Source: Citrobacter tructae (GTDB lineage Bacteria; Pseudomonadota; Gammaproteobacteria; Enterobacterales; Enterobacteriaceae). Taken from it: a DNA stretch of 64,000 nucleotides. The stretch lies in assembly GCF_004684345.1 (NCBI RefSeq), contig NZ_CP038469.1, forward strand, positions 2,852,001-2,916,000, written 5' to 3'. The notes beneath the pieces are model-generated. The model saw nothing but the letters and a program-made list of their open reading frames with translations. It was not told the origin of the DNA and ran no database searches. Made by a program: the position numbers and the translations under genes. Shown here piece by piece: positions 43,101 to 52,510 of the stretch (its first letter is position 1; each line of letters begins with the position of its first letter).

Positions 43101-44498
43101 TTAAGCAGACTGTTCTGCCAGTTGTTTTTCTGCGTCTTCCTCAGCGCGCAATGAGCGTCCTGCGAAAAACATATAAGCCAGTGCAATCACAATAATGACG
43201 GCCATAAAAATCAGCCCAATGGAGGCAAAGCCCTGCATCATCGGCGGTGCCAGAATTGACCAGTCCGCCATACCCATCCAGGCGCTCATACCGGTCAGTT
43301 TTACCGCCCAAACGCAGCCGAAGATTTCAATCATGCCCATCACCAGGCAAATCTTGAGAGCCGCGCGCCAGCCGCCAAAGTGATTGGCAAACACACCGAT
43401 GGTGGCGTTAGAGAAGAACATCGGGATAAAGCCCGGAATGATCAGAATGGAGGAGCCGAAGCCTACCAGGATGCCCACCGCAATCAGCTGGCCGATGGTG
43501 CCCCACATAAAGCCCCAGACCACAGCATTCGGCGCAAAGCTATATATTGCCGCACAGTCGATGGCCAGTACCGCACCAGGGATTAAGCGTTGGGAGATGC
43601 CGTTGAAGGCTTCGGAGAGCTCGGCGACAAACATACGCACGCCCTGAGTGATGATGAAAATAGCCACCGCGAACGAGAAGCCGGTTTGCAGGATATAAAC
43701 CGTCCAGTGGGTTTTACCCGCCATTGCCTGCACCACATCAATACCAAAGGAGAGCAGAATCGCGCCGAAGAAAATGGTCATCACAATCGCCGTCGAGACG
43801 ATGTTGTCGTGGAAGATATTTAACCAACCCGGCAGTTTGAGGTCTTCAACGCTCTCTTCTTTTTTACCCAGATACGGCGCGATTTTATAAGCAATCCACG
43901 AAGCAAACTGCTGCTGGTGACCGATGGAGAAACCGCAGCCATCGGTCACTTCCTGGGTGGGTTTGTACATCATGTTAGAAGTGATACCCCAGTAGAGCGA
44001 CACCAGCACCGCTGTGCAGATAATGGTGGTCCACATGGAATAGCCGAAGATGTAGAAGGAAACCGCAATCAATCCCGCCTGCTGGAACATGATGTGCCCG
44101 GTCAGCATGATGGTGCGAATACCGGTAATCCGCCGCAGCAGCACGTAACAGATGTTCAGCGCCAGTGCTAACAGCACCGCATAACCAACCCAACTATAGG
44201 CATCACCCATGCGTTCGATGGTCGCCATCATCGAGGCGTAGGTATCGGAAATCGCACCGTTGATGCCGTAAACCTCGGACATCTTCGCCACTACCGGTTT
44301 GAACGTGCTGGTGAGAATGCCAGACCCCGCCTGCAGCAGCATAAAACCGATAATCGTTTTGATCGTGCCCTTGATAATAACGCTGACACTTTTACGCAAC
44401 AGGATGTAACCGAGACAGGTCACAATACCCAACAGCAGCGGCGCGTTGGTCATGACCTGATTAAAGAACACGGTAAAGATGTTGTAGAGGATCTCCAT
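43101..44498 (-). CDS. ulaA: L-ascorbate PTS EIIC permease UlaA
   Basis: Inner-membrane permease of 465 residues with about 11 membrane segments, the transport subunit for L-ascorbate. Sequence follows E. coli UlaA closely (MEILYNIFTVFFNQVMTNAP). The ATG at 44498 has GGAGATCGTT in front and gives the E. coli length; the start at 44534 is rejected. First gene of ulaABCDEF, diverging from ulaG. Confidence 0.96.
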   Translation of the reverse strand: MEILYNIFTVFFNQVMTNAPLLLGIVTCLGYILLRKSVSVIIKGTIKTIIGFMLLQAGSGILTSTFKPVVAKMSEVYGINGAISDTYASMMATIERMGDAYSWVGYAVLLALALNICYVLLRRITGIRTIMLTGHIMFQQAGLIAVSFYIFGYSMWTTIICTAVLVSLYWGITSNMMYKPTQEVTDGCGFSIGHQQQFASWIAYKIAPYLGKKEESVEDLKLPGWLNIFHDNIVSTAIVMTIFFGAILLSFGIDVVQAMAGKTHWTVYILQTGFSFAVAIFIITQGVRMFVAELSEAFNGISQRLIPGAVLAIDCAAIYSFAPNAVVWGFMWGTIGQLIAVGILVGFGSSILIIPGFIPMFFSNATIGVFANHFGGWRAALKICLVMGMIEIFGCVWAVKLTGMSAWMGMADWSILAPPMMQGFASIGLIFMAVIIVIALAYMFFAGRSLRAEEDAEKQLAEQSA

Positions 44499-44864
44499 AA
44501 CGATCTCCAGTAGACGAAGTTGCTGAACATTCATTACAGATGCCCAGGATGTTGTGCCCTCACTCTAGTTTTCAAAAGTAATCACATCAAGATTGAATTT
44601 GATTAATTGTGATGCAGTACGCAAATAATTCACTCACCAATGGAGTGGTTTTTACCACATTCAGTTAAACAAAAATAAAATCAATAAAAACAATTAAATA
44701 CAAATAACAATTGATTAAAAATCACTTTATCCCATTGTAAGCCTTGCTTATACCCTCTCTCTGCGTTGAAAAATCACGCATTGCCATTTTGATAAAACGG
44801 TGTCAGTATCAATCAAAACAAATCACCATATGATTCAAATTGAACAAACATGAAGGTAAATGCG
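44499..44864. promoter_or_regulatory. divergent ulaA-ulaG control region
   Basis: This A/T-rich region of 366 bases carries both ula promoters. A CRP-like site with a strong left half (AATTGTGATG) is at 44605-44626. Two related A/T-rich motifs, GATTGAATTTGATTA at 44591-44605 and TGATTCAAATTGAAC at 44830-44844, are inverted relative to each other and are candidate UlaR operators; the second contains the palindrome TTCAAATTGAA. In E. coli this region binds UlaR, CRP and IHF with DNA looping. Confidence 0.6.
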
Positions 44865-45929
44865 ATGAGTAAAGTAAAAAGTATCACGCGTGAATCATGG
44901 ATCCTGAGCACGTTCCCGGAGTGGGGTAGCTGGCTAAACGAAGAGATCGAACAGGAACAGGTTGCGCCAGGCACCTTTGCTATGTGGTGGCTGGGCTGTA
45001 CCGGAATTTGGCTAAAATCGGAAGGTGGGACGAACGTCTGCGTCGATTTCTGGTGCGGAACAGGCAAGCAGAGTCACGGTAATCCACTGATGAAAGCGGG
45101 CCATCAGATGCAGCGCATGGCAGGTGTGAAGAAGCTCCAACCAAACCTACGCACCACGCCGTTTGTTCTCGATCCTTTCGCCATTCGTCAGATCGACGTC
45201 GTTCTGGCCACTCACGATCATAACGATCACATTGACGTGAATGTTGCCGCCGCCGTCATGCAGAATTGCGCCGACGATGTCCCGTTTATCGGGCCGCAAA
45301 CCTGCGTGGATCTGTGGGTTGGTTGGGGCGTACCAAAAGAACGCTGCATCGTAGTGAAACCGGGCGACGTTGTTAAAGTAAAAGATATTGAGATTCATGC
45401 GCTCGACGCGTTTGACCGTACTGCATTAATCACCTTGCCAGCGGATCAAAAAGCAGCGGGCGTTCTGCCTGACGGCATGGATGCACGTGCGGTTAACTAC
45501 CTGTTCAAAACGCCGGGCGGTACGCTGTATCACAGCGGAGATTCCCACTACTCCAACTACTACGCGAAGCACGGCAACGAACATCACATCGACGTGGCGC
45601 TTGGCTCCTACGGTGAGAACCCACGTGGTATCACCGACAAGATGACCAGTTCCGATATGCTGCGTATGGCGGAAGCGCTGAACACCCAAGTGGTTATCCC
45701 CTTCCACCATGATATCTGGTCAAACTTCCAGGCCGATCCGCAGGAGATCCGCGTACTGTGGGAGATGAAAAAAGACCGGCTGAAATATGGCTTCAAGCCG
45801 TTTATCTGGCAGGTTGGCGGCAAGTTCACCTGGCCGCTGGATAAAGATAACTTTGAATATCACTATCCGCGCGGCTTTGACGACTGCTTCACCATGGAAC
45901 CGGATTTACCGTTTAAATCCTTCCTGTGA
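44865..45929 (+). CDS. ulaG: L-ascorbate-6-phosphate lactonase UlaG
   Basis: Metallo-beta-lactamase-fold enzyme of 354 residues. It opens the lactone of L-ascorbate 6-phosphate, the first intracellular step after PTS uptake. The metal-binding motif is THDHNDHID, with further ligands in YHSGDSHYS and VIPFHHDIW. The ATG at 44865 (MSKVKSITRESW) follows GAAGGTAAAT. Downstream is a terminator and then ulaR. Confidence 0.96.
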   Translation: MSKVKSITRESWILSTFPEWGSWLNEEIEQEQVAPGTFAMWWLGCTGIWLKSEGGTNVCVDFWCGTGKQSHGNPLMKAGHQMQRMAGVKKLQPNLRTTPFVLDPFAIRQIDVVLATHDHNDHIDVNVAAAVMQNCADDVPFIGPQTCVDLWVGWGVPKERCIVVKPGDVVKVKDIEIHALDAFDRTALITLPADQKAAGVLPDGMDARAVNYLFKTPGGTLYHSGDSHYSNYYAKHGNEHHIDVALGSYGENPRGITDKMTSSDMLRMAEALNTQVVIPFHHDIWSNFQADPQEIRVLWEMKKDRLKYGFKPFIWQVGGKFTWPLDKDNFEYHYPRGFDDCFTMEPDLPFKSFL

Positions 45930-45937
45930 TTGCACTT

Positions 45938-45965
45938 AAAATGCCGGGTCTTCCCGGCATTTTTA
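45938..45965 (+). terminator. terminator of ulaG
   Basis: AAATGCCGGG and CCCGGCATTT form a ten-base stem with a TCTT loop and a T run. It separates ulaG from ulaR. Confidence 0.88.
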
Positions 45966-46036
45966 CCCATTTATCTTAGTATTTTCAGGCTATTTCAAAT
46001 ATCATCTTTTCAAATCAATTTGTATCGGAATAGCTC

Positions 46037-46792
46037 ATGACTGAAGCACAAAGACATCAAATATTGCTGGATATGCTGGCGCAGTTGGGCTTTGTTACCG
46101 TTGAGAACGTAATCGAGCGTCTGGGGATTTCACCGGCAACGGCACGCCGGGATATCAATAAACTCGATGAAAGTGGCAAACTCAAGAAAGTCCGCAACGG
46201 TGCAGAAGCGATTACCCAGCAGCGTCCGCGCTGGACGCCTATGAATCTGCATCAGGCGCAAAACCACGACGAAAAAGTGCGGATTGCCAAAGCCGCTTCC
46301 CAGTTAGTGAACGCGGGTGAAAGCGTGGTGATCAACTGTGGTTCAACAGCGTTCCTGCTTGGGCGCGAAATGTGCGGCAAGCCGGTGCAGATCATCACCA
46401 ACTACCTGCCGCTGGCGAATTTTCTGATCGACCAGGAGCATGAAAGCGTGATCATCATGGGGGGGCAATACAACAAGAGCCAGTCCATCACGCTGAGCCC
46501 GCAAGGCAGCGAAAATAGCCTGTATGCCGGACACTGGATGTTTACCAGCGGTAAAGGACTGACCGCTGACGGGTTGTATAAAACCGATATGTTAACCGCG
46601 ATGGCAGAACAAAAGATGCTGAACGTGGTCGGCAAGCTGGTGGTGCTGGTTGATAGCAGTAAGGTGGGTGAGCGCGCGGGAATGCTGTTCAGCCGTGCCG
46701 ATCAAATCGATATGCTGATAACCGGCAAAAACGCTAACCCTGAGATCCTGCAACAACTCGAAGCACAGGGCGTGAGTATTCTGCGCGTTTAG
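46037..46792 (+). CDS. ulaR: DeoR-family repressor UlaR
   Basis: Repressor of 251 residues. The N-terminal DeoR helix-turn-helix is visible (VIERLGISPATARRDINKLDE), followed by a sugar-phosphate-binding domain. In E. coli it represses ulaG and ulaABCDEF and releases DNA on binding L-ascorbate 6-phosphate. Its 3' end overlaps that of the convergent yjfP by four bases. Confidence 0.95.
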   Translation: MTEAQRHQILLDMLAQLGFVTVENVIERLGISPATARRDINKLDESGKLKKVRNGAEAITQQRPRWTPMNLHQAQNHDEKVRIAKAASQLVNAGESVVINCGSTAFLLGREMCGKPVQIITNYLPLANFLIDQEHESVIIMGGQYNKSQSITLSPQGSENSLYAGHWMFTSGKGLTADGLYKTDMLTAMAEQKMLNVVGKLVVLVDSSKVGERAGMLFSRADQIDMLITGKNANPEILQQLEAQGVSILRV

Positions 46793-47538
46793 AGATGTTG
46801 GCGGAAAAATGTAACTGTCGCCGCCAGCGCTTCAGGCGTGATGCGGTGCCGTACGCCCGCTTCCCACAGGCAGGTCAGCGAGTTTTCCAGACCTGCCTGA
46901 ATCAGCGCCTGCTGTAAGCGTAGAGTCTCCACTGCCGGCACAACGTCATCGTCCTGACCATGCCATAACAGCAGTGGTCTGTCGGCCAGACGTTCCAGTT
47001 GATGTGTCACATCCCACTCAGCCAGCGGCGCGATGATCGCATCAAACTCCGCCTGCTGCTCCGGCGTCTGCACCGATATCGGGGGAAAAAGCGTGTGAGC
47101 AAGCTGGGTAAAATATCCCGACCCCATCAGGCTGGCTGCACATTTCACATCGGGATGGCGCGCCGCAATTCCCAGCGTTGTCATACCGCCCATTGATGCC
47201 CCAGCCACTGCAAGGCGTTCATCCAGCAGCCAATTTTCCGCCGCCAGCGCCGCACGTAACGCCGTAAATTCCTGCATATTTTGCTGCAATATCTGCCAGA
47301 AGCGGTGCATTCTGTCCTGTGCATCGCCGTGGAACCGAGCACCATGATCGGGCGCATCGGGCATGATGACCCGGAACCCAGCCTGCGCCAACGCAACGGC
47401 AAAATAGCTGTAGACCAGACTGGAAGAGGTAAACCCGTGGTAGACGATAATACAAGGGAGTGAAAGGTCGCGGTAATCCGCAGGAAATGCGTGCAAGACA
47501 GGGATACCAGCCAGCTGTCGTGTTTCAATTTCTATCAT
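46789..47538 (-). CDS. yjfP: alpha/beta-hydrolase esterase YjfP
   Basis: Hydrolase of 249 residues. The oxyanion segment YHGFTSSS and the nucleophile elbow GASMGGMT (catalytic Ser) are visible, with an Asp in HGQDDDVVP and a His in GVRHRITPEA. The E. coli enzyme has esterase activity on short acyl esters in vitro; its natural substrate is unknown to me. Confidence 0.92.
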   Translation of the reverse strand: MIEIETRQLAGIPVLHAFPADYRDLSLPCIIVYHGFTSSSLVYSYFAVALAQAGFRVIMPDAPDHGARFHGDAQDRMHRFWQILQQNMQEFTALRAALAAENWLLDERLAVAGASMGGMTTLGIAARHPDVKCAASLMGSGYFTQLAHTLFPPISVQTPEQQAEFDAIIAPLAEWDVTHQLERLADRPLLLWHGQDDDVVPAVETLRLQQALIQAGLENSLTCLWEAGVRHRITPEALAATVTFFRQHL

Positions 47539-47719
47539 TTGTCGCCTCTTTTTTTCTGGTATGCCATGGAGAAATACTTAACGCAAGTGAATGTGTGCGG
47601 CAATGATTCATAATGTTGAGAACTGGGTTACGCTTTCGCAACATTTTCATTCGAAAATCGCGTGAGAGATAACAATTCGGGAACATTCCCCTAAAGGGAA
47701 ATTAATAAGGCACTACACT

Positions 47720-48049
47720 ATGGCTATCAGGAAACGAGATAGAGTTATGCGTCGGTTTGCCTCTTTGATGCTGGTGATGTTGTTAAGCGCCTGTAGCGTG
47801 CTGCAGGGTACGCCACAACCGGCACCACCCGTCGCCGACCACCCGCAGGAGATCCGCCGTGACCAGAGTAATGGGTTACAGCGATTAGGGACGGTCAGCG
47901 CACTGGTTAGAGGTTCTCCGGATGATGCGCTGGCAGAGATCCGTGCCAAAGCCGTCGCGGCTAAAGCAGATTATTACGTTGTCTTATTAGTCGATGAGAC
48001 CATCGTAACAGGCCAATGGTATTCACAAGCTATTTTGTATCGTAAATAA
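47720..48049 (+). CDS. bsmA: biofilm/stress lipoprotein BsmA (YjfO)
   Basis: Lipoprotein of 109 residues with a lipobox LLSAC (cysteine near residue 25) and a C-terminal YhcN-type (DUF1471) domain (AAKADYYVVLLVDET, GQWYSQAILYRK). In E. coli it affects biofilm formation and stress response. The start at 47720 gives the E. coli length; an in-frame ATG at 47747 (MRRFAS) would still leave a full signal peptide. Confidence 0.9.
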   Translation: MAIRKRDRVMRRFASLMLVMLLSACSVLQGTPQPAPPVADHPQEIRRDQSNGLQRLGTVSALVRGSPDDALAEIRAKAVAAKADYYVVLLVDETIVTGQWYSQAILYRK

Positions 48050-48196
48050 CATTGGGTTGAAATTTAGTCAGCTTTACATTGCTTTGCGCCCCTATGCGTT
48101 TTCCTGTGCACAATAAACCAACAGCAGGGAGCTTGAGGTTTATTCTCGCGATGGAATGCCCTGCCACGTGTAGGGGTACGAATAATGGAGCTGACG

Positions 48197-48472
48197 ATGA
48201 AACAATCACTTGCCTTATCCTCACTGCTGCTTTCTGCCGGACTGGTGGATACCACGGCACAGTCTGCCGAGTTCGCCAGTGCTGACTGCGTTACGGGCCT
48301 GAACGAAATTGGCCAGATATCCGTCAGTAACATTGCAGGAAATCCGCAGGATGTAGAGCGCGTAGTCGCGTTAAAAGCGGATGAACAAGGTGCCTCATGG
48401 TACCGGATCATTCAAATGTACGAAGAACAGCAGCCCGATAACTGGCGTGTACAGGCCATACTTTATGCATAA
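48197..48472 (+). CDS. yjfN: DUF1471 periplasmic protein YjfN
   Basis: Exported protein of 91 residues with a signal peptide (SSLLLSAGLVDTTAQSA region) and a YhcN fold (EFASADCVTGLNEIGQISVS, WRVQAILYA). In E. coli YjfN has been reported to stimulate the periplasmic protease DegP. The ATG at 48197 follows GGAG. Lies beside bsmA, another member of the same family. Confidence 0.9.
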   Translation: MKQSLALSSLLLSAGLVDTTAQSAEFASADCVTGLNEIGQISVSNIAGNPQDVERVVALKADEQGASWYRIIQMYEEQQPDNWRVQAILYA

Positions 48473-48477
48473 TACCC

Positions 48478-48560
48478 TGCCAGATGGCGCTCGCTTATCC
48501 GGCCTACATCGAAAATAAGACTGTAGGCCAGATAAGATGCGCCAGTGTTACCATCAGGCA
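48478..48560. repeat. BIME (REP pair) between yjfN and aidB
   Basis: GCCAGATGGCGCTCGCTTAT followed by CCGGCCTACA, and the inverted TGTAGGCCAGATAAGATGCG, form two REP units. The pair lies in the convergent gap and may protect both mRNA ends. Confidence 0.85.
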
Positions 48561-48565
48561 AGTCG

Positions 48566-50188
48566 CTAACGTAATCCCCCCGTTGCCCGCAGTAATAAAT
48601 CATTCTGCACCTGTTCAGACAGCTTCAGCCCACCGCGCGTATCCAGCATCATCTGACACCAGGCCTGCGCCACAGGTGGAGAAGCATAACGCAATATCTG
48701 CGCCCCGCAGCCGAGCAGGAAAAGTTGCTGCGTGATTTCCCGTCCCAACTCCTCACTGGGTTTACGTAAATGCTGCTGCAGCTTACGCACCATCCGATCG
48801 TAATGTCTGTCCTGCCCTTTGACTTCAGCAAAAGCCTCGCTGAGCATGTCGACCATACCAGCTTGTTTCGCCAGCACCCGCAGCACATCAAGGCACATAA
48901 TGTTGCCAGATCCTTCCCAGATACTGTTTACCGGCATTTCACGGTACAAGCGCGGCAGCTCACTCTCCTCGCAATAGCCTGCACCGCCGAGCACCTCCAT
49001 TGCCTCTGCAACAAATGGCATACCGCTTTTGCAGATGGAAAATTTAGCCGCCGGGGTGAACAACCGAGCCCACAGCACTTCTTTCGCGTCAGTTCGCCGA
49101 TCCCAAGCCCGCGCCAGGCGAAACATTAACGCGGTCTGACCTTCCAGTTGAAGCGCCATGCGGCTTAATACCTGTCGCATCATAGGCTGCTCAATCAGCG
49201 GCTTGCCAAACACCTGGCGCTGATGCGCATGGTAAATCGCGACGGAAAAGGCGCGCCGCATCATGCTGTGACTGCCCAGCGCACAGTCAAAACGCGTCAT
49301 CCCGCCCATTTTCAGGATATGGCGAATACCTTCGCCCTCTTCTCCCAGCAACCAGCCCATCGCATCCTGAAACTCAACCTCACAACTGGCATTAGAGCGA
49401 TTGCCTAACTTATCTTTCAGGCGCTCAAGACGGATGGCATTACGCTGACCATCAGGTAAAAATCGCGGCACAAAAAAGCAGGATAAGCCGCCTTTTGCCT
49501 GCGCCAGCACCAAATGGGCGTCACTTTGCGGTACCGAGAAAAACCACTTATGCCCCACCAGCCGATACGCGCCATCCGCCAGGCGTTCTGCCTGCGTGGT
49601 ATTGCTCAAGACATCCGACCCTCCCTGTTTTTCCGTCATTCCCATGCCGATCAGCAGGCCGCGCTTTTGCCCACCGGGTAGAAGATGTGAATCGTAGCGA
49701 TCGCTGCGCAGTGGCGTCAGCCAGTCATGAAATTGTGAGGGTAACATCTGCAGTAACAACGGTGTGGCAGCAAATGTCATGGTCACCGGGCACAAGGTTC
49801 CCGCTTCCACCTGCGCATGCAACATGAAGCGTGCGGCTCGGGCAACAAATGCCCCCTGCCTCGCCTCCTCTTCCCAGGCAAGATTATGTACGCGGTTGGC
49901 GCATAGCCCCTGCATCAGTAAATGCCAAGCAGGATGAAAGCGCACATCATCCAGTCGCTGCCCCTGCGGATCGTATCGCAACAGTTCAGGTGGATAAGCG
50001 TTGGCTAACCGACCCAGTTCGAGCGATTCCGCAGTACCTAACTGCTGACCAATACTGGCTAGGAGATCGCTGTCCCAGGCCGCGCCTTCACGATTGACTG
50101 CTTCGCACAGGGCCCCATCCGACAGGTACAAATTGCTGTTATTGAGCGGTACAGGTTGGTTAAAAACGGTATGCGTTTGCCAGTGCAT
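48566..50188 (-). CDS. aidB: acyl-CoA-dehydrogenase-like adaptive response protein AidB
   Basis: FAD-binding protein of 540 residues of the acyl-CoA dehydrogenase superfamily, part of the Ada response to alkylating agents in E. coli. It binds DNA and protects it; dehydrogenase activity is weak. Motifs visible are GMGMTEKQGGSDV and MPVNSIWEGSGNIMCLDVLR. The ATG at 50188 (MHWQTHTVFNQ) matches E. coli; the frame start at 50206 is rejected. Confidence 0.95.
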   Translation of the reverse strand: MHWQTHTVFNQPVPLNNSNLYLSDGALCEAVNREGAAWDSDLLASIGQQLGTAESLELGRLANAYPPELLRYDPQGQRLDDVRFHPAWHLLMQGLCANRVHNLAWEEEARQGAFVARAARFMLHAQVEAGTLCPVTMTFAATPLLLQMLPSQFHDWLTPLRSDRYDSHLLPGGQKRGLLIGMGMTEKQGGSDVLSNTTQAERLADGAYRLVGHKWFFSVPQSDAHLVLAQAKGGLSCFFVPRFLPDGQRNAIRLERLKDKLGNRSNASCEVEFQDAMGWLLGEEGEGIRHILKMGGMTRFDCALGSHSMMRRAFSVAIYHAHQRQVFGKPLIEQPMMRQVLSRMALQLEGQTALMFRLARAWDRRTDAKEVLWARLFTPAAKFSICKSGMPFVAEAMEVLGGAGYCEESELPRLYREMPVNSIWEGSGNIMCLDVLRVLAKQAGMVDMLSEAFAEVKGQDRHYDRMVRKLQQHLRKPSEELGREITQQLFLLGCGAQILRYASPPVAQAWCQMMLDTRGGLKLSEQVQNDLLLRATGGLR

Positions 50189-50272
50189 TGTGTCTCCCTC
50201 CGTCAATGGCCGTCGCCTTAAGTATGGCCAGTACCACAGTATTCGCGACGGAGGAAGATCACAAAAGTACGG

Positions 50273-51439
50273 TTAGCCCGCAATATAGTGAGGAATAAAA
50301 CGAGAAGTATCTTTAGTGATCAACGTATTATCTTCGCGGATCCCCATGCCACAGGCTTCATCATCCACAATCCAGCTACCGATCAACGTGTAGCTGTCGC
50401 CAAAGCGCGGTAATGGCTGAAATGCCTGATAGATCATCGGTTCTTCGGCGTAATCACCCTCGGCATGCTCAACGACCTGCTGCTGACCATCAAAAATGGT
50501 GACATTTCCCCCTTCACGGGAAAATATCGGTTTGCGTACATAGCTTTCACCAGCTGCAATTTGTGGTGTTTCACCGTCAAACCAGGCGGGCAGCAGGTTG
50601 GGATGGTTGGGAAAAAATCGCCACAGCAATGGCATCAGCCCTTTATTGCTGAGTACGCTCTTCCATAACGGCTCAACCCACTGTTCGCGGCGATGGCGCA
50701 GTAAGGGGCCATTTTCATCTCGCATCATCCACTCCAGGGGATAGAGCTTAAAGGCGCGACGAATGACGTTATCATCCAGGTCCGTGAGAACACCGCCAAC
50801 GCCAAGCCCCAGATCTTCGACGTAAATAAACCGTGACTCTTGCCCCGCCTGCTGTGCGCAATCCTGTAAATACAGCACCGTGGTACGGTCTTCATCGGTA
50901 TCTTCACAGCAGCAGAAATAGAAGGGATCCGGACTATAAAGCTCAGCAAAACGGGAGATCAACCGCTCCTGAATAGCGTTGTACTGATCGGCGTCGCGTG
51001 GAATCACCCCGCTACGACGCGCATCTTCCAGCCATAACCACTGGAAATACGCTGACTCATAGAGCGATGTTGGCGTATCCGCGTTGTACTCCAGCAGCTT
51101 GACTGGGGCGTTATTTCCGCACCAGACAAAATCCATTCGGCCGTACAGAGAGGGATCGCGATTGCGCCAGCTTTCGGCAATAACATCCCAGTACAGCGGC
51201 GGGATCGCCAGTTGCTGCATAATCTGTTCGTCGTTAACTGCTCGTTCGACGACATCCAGACACATCTGGTGCAGTTCCGCAGTGGGTTTTTCGATCTGCT
51301 CTTCCACTTGCCGGAGCGTAAAGCGGTATGCCCGGCTCTCATCCCAGTAAATCTCGTTATCGATAATATGAAAATCAAAGCCGTGATCGTAGGCGATCCG
51401 GTCCAAATCCTGACGAACAGGGACATCATGTCGCAGCAT
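50273..51439 (-). CDS. yjfC: ATP-grasp amidoligase, glutathionylspermidine-synthase-like, YjfC
   Basis: Protein of 388 residues resembling the synthetase half of glutathionylspermidine synthase (LLEYNADTPTSLYESAYFQW, SYVRKPIFSREGGNVTIFDG). It has an ATP-grasp fold and should make an amide bond using ATP. The substrate is unknown. It is the last gene of yjfI-J-K-L-M-C, starting two bases after the yjfM stop. Its partner genes suggest modification of a membrane-associated protein rather than polyamine metabolism. Confidence 0.92.
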   Translation of the reverse strand: MLRHDVPVRQDLDRIAYDHGFDFHIIDNEIYWDESRAYRFTLRQVEEQIEKPTAELHQMCLDVVERAVNDEQIMQQLAIPPLYWDVIAESWRNRDPSLYGRMDFVWCGNNAPVKLLEYNADTPTSLYESAYFQWLWLEDARRSGVIPRDADQYNAIQERLISRFAELYSPDPFYFCCCEDTDEDRTTVLYLQDCAQQAGQESRFIYVEDLGLGVGGVLTDLDDNVIRRAFKLYPLEWMMRDENGPLLRHRREQWVEPLWKSVLSNKGLMPLLWRFFPNHPNLLPAWFDGETPQIAAGESYVRKPIFSREGGNVTIFDGQQQVVEHAEGDYAEEPMIYQAFQPLPRFGDSYTLIGSWIVDDEACGMGIREDNTLITKDTSRFIPHYIAG

Positions 51440-51441
51440 CG

Positions 51442-52083
51442 TTAACCTCCCCAGTGCCCACGCGCGCTGGACGAACGCCCGTAGCCGCCGCGTGAAACCG
51501 TCGAGACTTTCTTCGTCGTATAACTATGGCTGGTTGCAGTATCATGTTTTCCACTACCGGAACGCCAACTGTAATCCCCGGAAGTCGTACGCCAGACCGG
51601 GCGCGAAGCATAGGAAGAACCACCGCTGCTATAAACATATTGTTCGTCGCGATTTTTGCGAATGACGCGGCTGAGTAAAAAACCGGAGAATATCGGCACC
51701 CAGCTTTGATCGATGCTGTCGAGATAACAGTCGCCAAACTGTGTCTGACAGCTCTGCTTGCTCATTTGCTTTGGCAGGTTAGAGTAGAACTCTGTTTTCG
51801 CATTGTTCCAGCCATCGGCACAAACGGTGGCGCTATTGCCATCGTCAATACATTCACTCACCGCGGAGTAAAAGGTACCGTCACCATCGTTATCGGTATT
51901 GCCGTCATCAGCACATCCTTTGAGGACAAAAAATGCCGCTCCGCCCATAATGGCCAGCGTCAGGTACTTTCCGCTGTATCGGCTGCGTTTTTTTACAAAG
52001 GGATTCGCCGGGCGCCCAATTCGCGTGATAGCAGAATGCCCTGGCGCCCTGTTTTTGTTTCCTGATTTACGTTTTCTTGCCAT
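51442..52083 (-). CDS. yjfM: DUF1190 envelope protein YjfM
   Basis: Protein of 213 residues. A basic N-terminus precedes one membrane segment ending in a cysteine (LAIMGGAAFFVLKGC, about 41-56), possibly lipobox-like. The rest is periplasmic and ends in a Gly/Ser/Arg-rich tail (RGGYGRSSSARGHWGG). The tail could be the acceptor for the neighbouring ATP-grasp ligase, but this is inference. Function unknown. Confidence 0.9.
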   Translation of the reverse strand: MARKRKSGNKNRAPGHSAITRIGRPANPFVKKRSRYSGKYLTLAIMGGAAFFVLKGCADDGNTDNDGDGTFYSAVSECIDDGNSATVCADGWNNAKTEFYSNLPKQMSKQSCQTQFGDCYLDSIDQSWVPIFSGFLLSRVIRKNRDEQYVYSSGGSSYASRPVWRTTSGDYSWRSGSGKHDTATSHSYTTKKVSTVSRGGYGRSSSARGHWGG

Positions 52084-52092
52084 GATCGTCCA

Positions 52093-52491
52093 TTACCATG
52101 TCATGCAGGCGGCGTTAAAAATGCCACCCGCCAGCGCAGCGGTCCCCATAAATAATCCCGCTGCAGTATTATGATTAATAATTTTCTCACTCATTGTCGG
52201 CATATATAAACGCACGCCACCGTAAACGATGAGTTGTATCACCAGTGCGATACCGCCCCAGGAAAAATAATCCGGAATGCTAACGGCGTTAATTGCCGCG
52301 CTGGATAACGGAATAACGTAGCCCAGCAACGTACCGCTAAACGCCAGTGACGCTGCAGTATTATTATTTTTAATCAGTTGCCATTCGTTGTGCGGCGTGA
52401 TTTTTGAGTAGATAAACAGAAAAACGATCACCATGGCTGCACCAATAAAAAAATAGGCGCAAAAAGCCAGTAATGAATCCAGTATGTGCAT
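52093..52491 (-). CDS. yjfL: DUF350 membrane protein YjfL
   Basis: Inner-membrane protein of 132 residues with four predicted membrane segments, the DUF350 pattern (ILDSLLAFCAYFFIGAAMVI, then a repeat in the second half). Function unknown. The ATG at 52491 matches E. coli. Part of yjfI-J-K-L-M-C. Confidence 0.9.
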   Translation of the reverse strand: MHILDSLLAFCAYFFIGAAMVIVFLFIYSKITPHNEWQLIKNNNTAASLAFSGTLLGYVIPLSSAAINAVSIPDYFSWGGIALVIQLIVYGGVRLYMPTMSEKIINHNTAAGLFMGTAALAGGIFNAACMTW

Positions 52492-52510
52492 TGTGTAACC
52501 TTCCCTGAAA

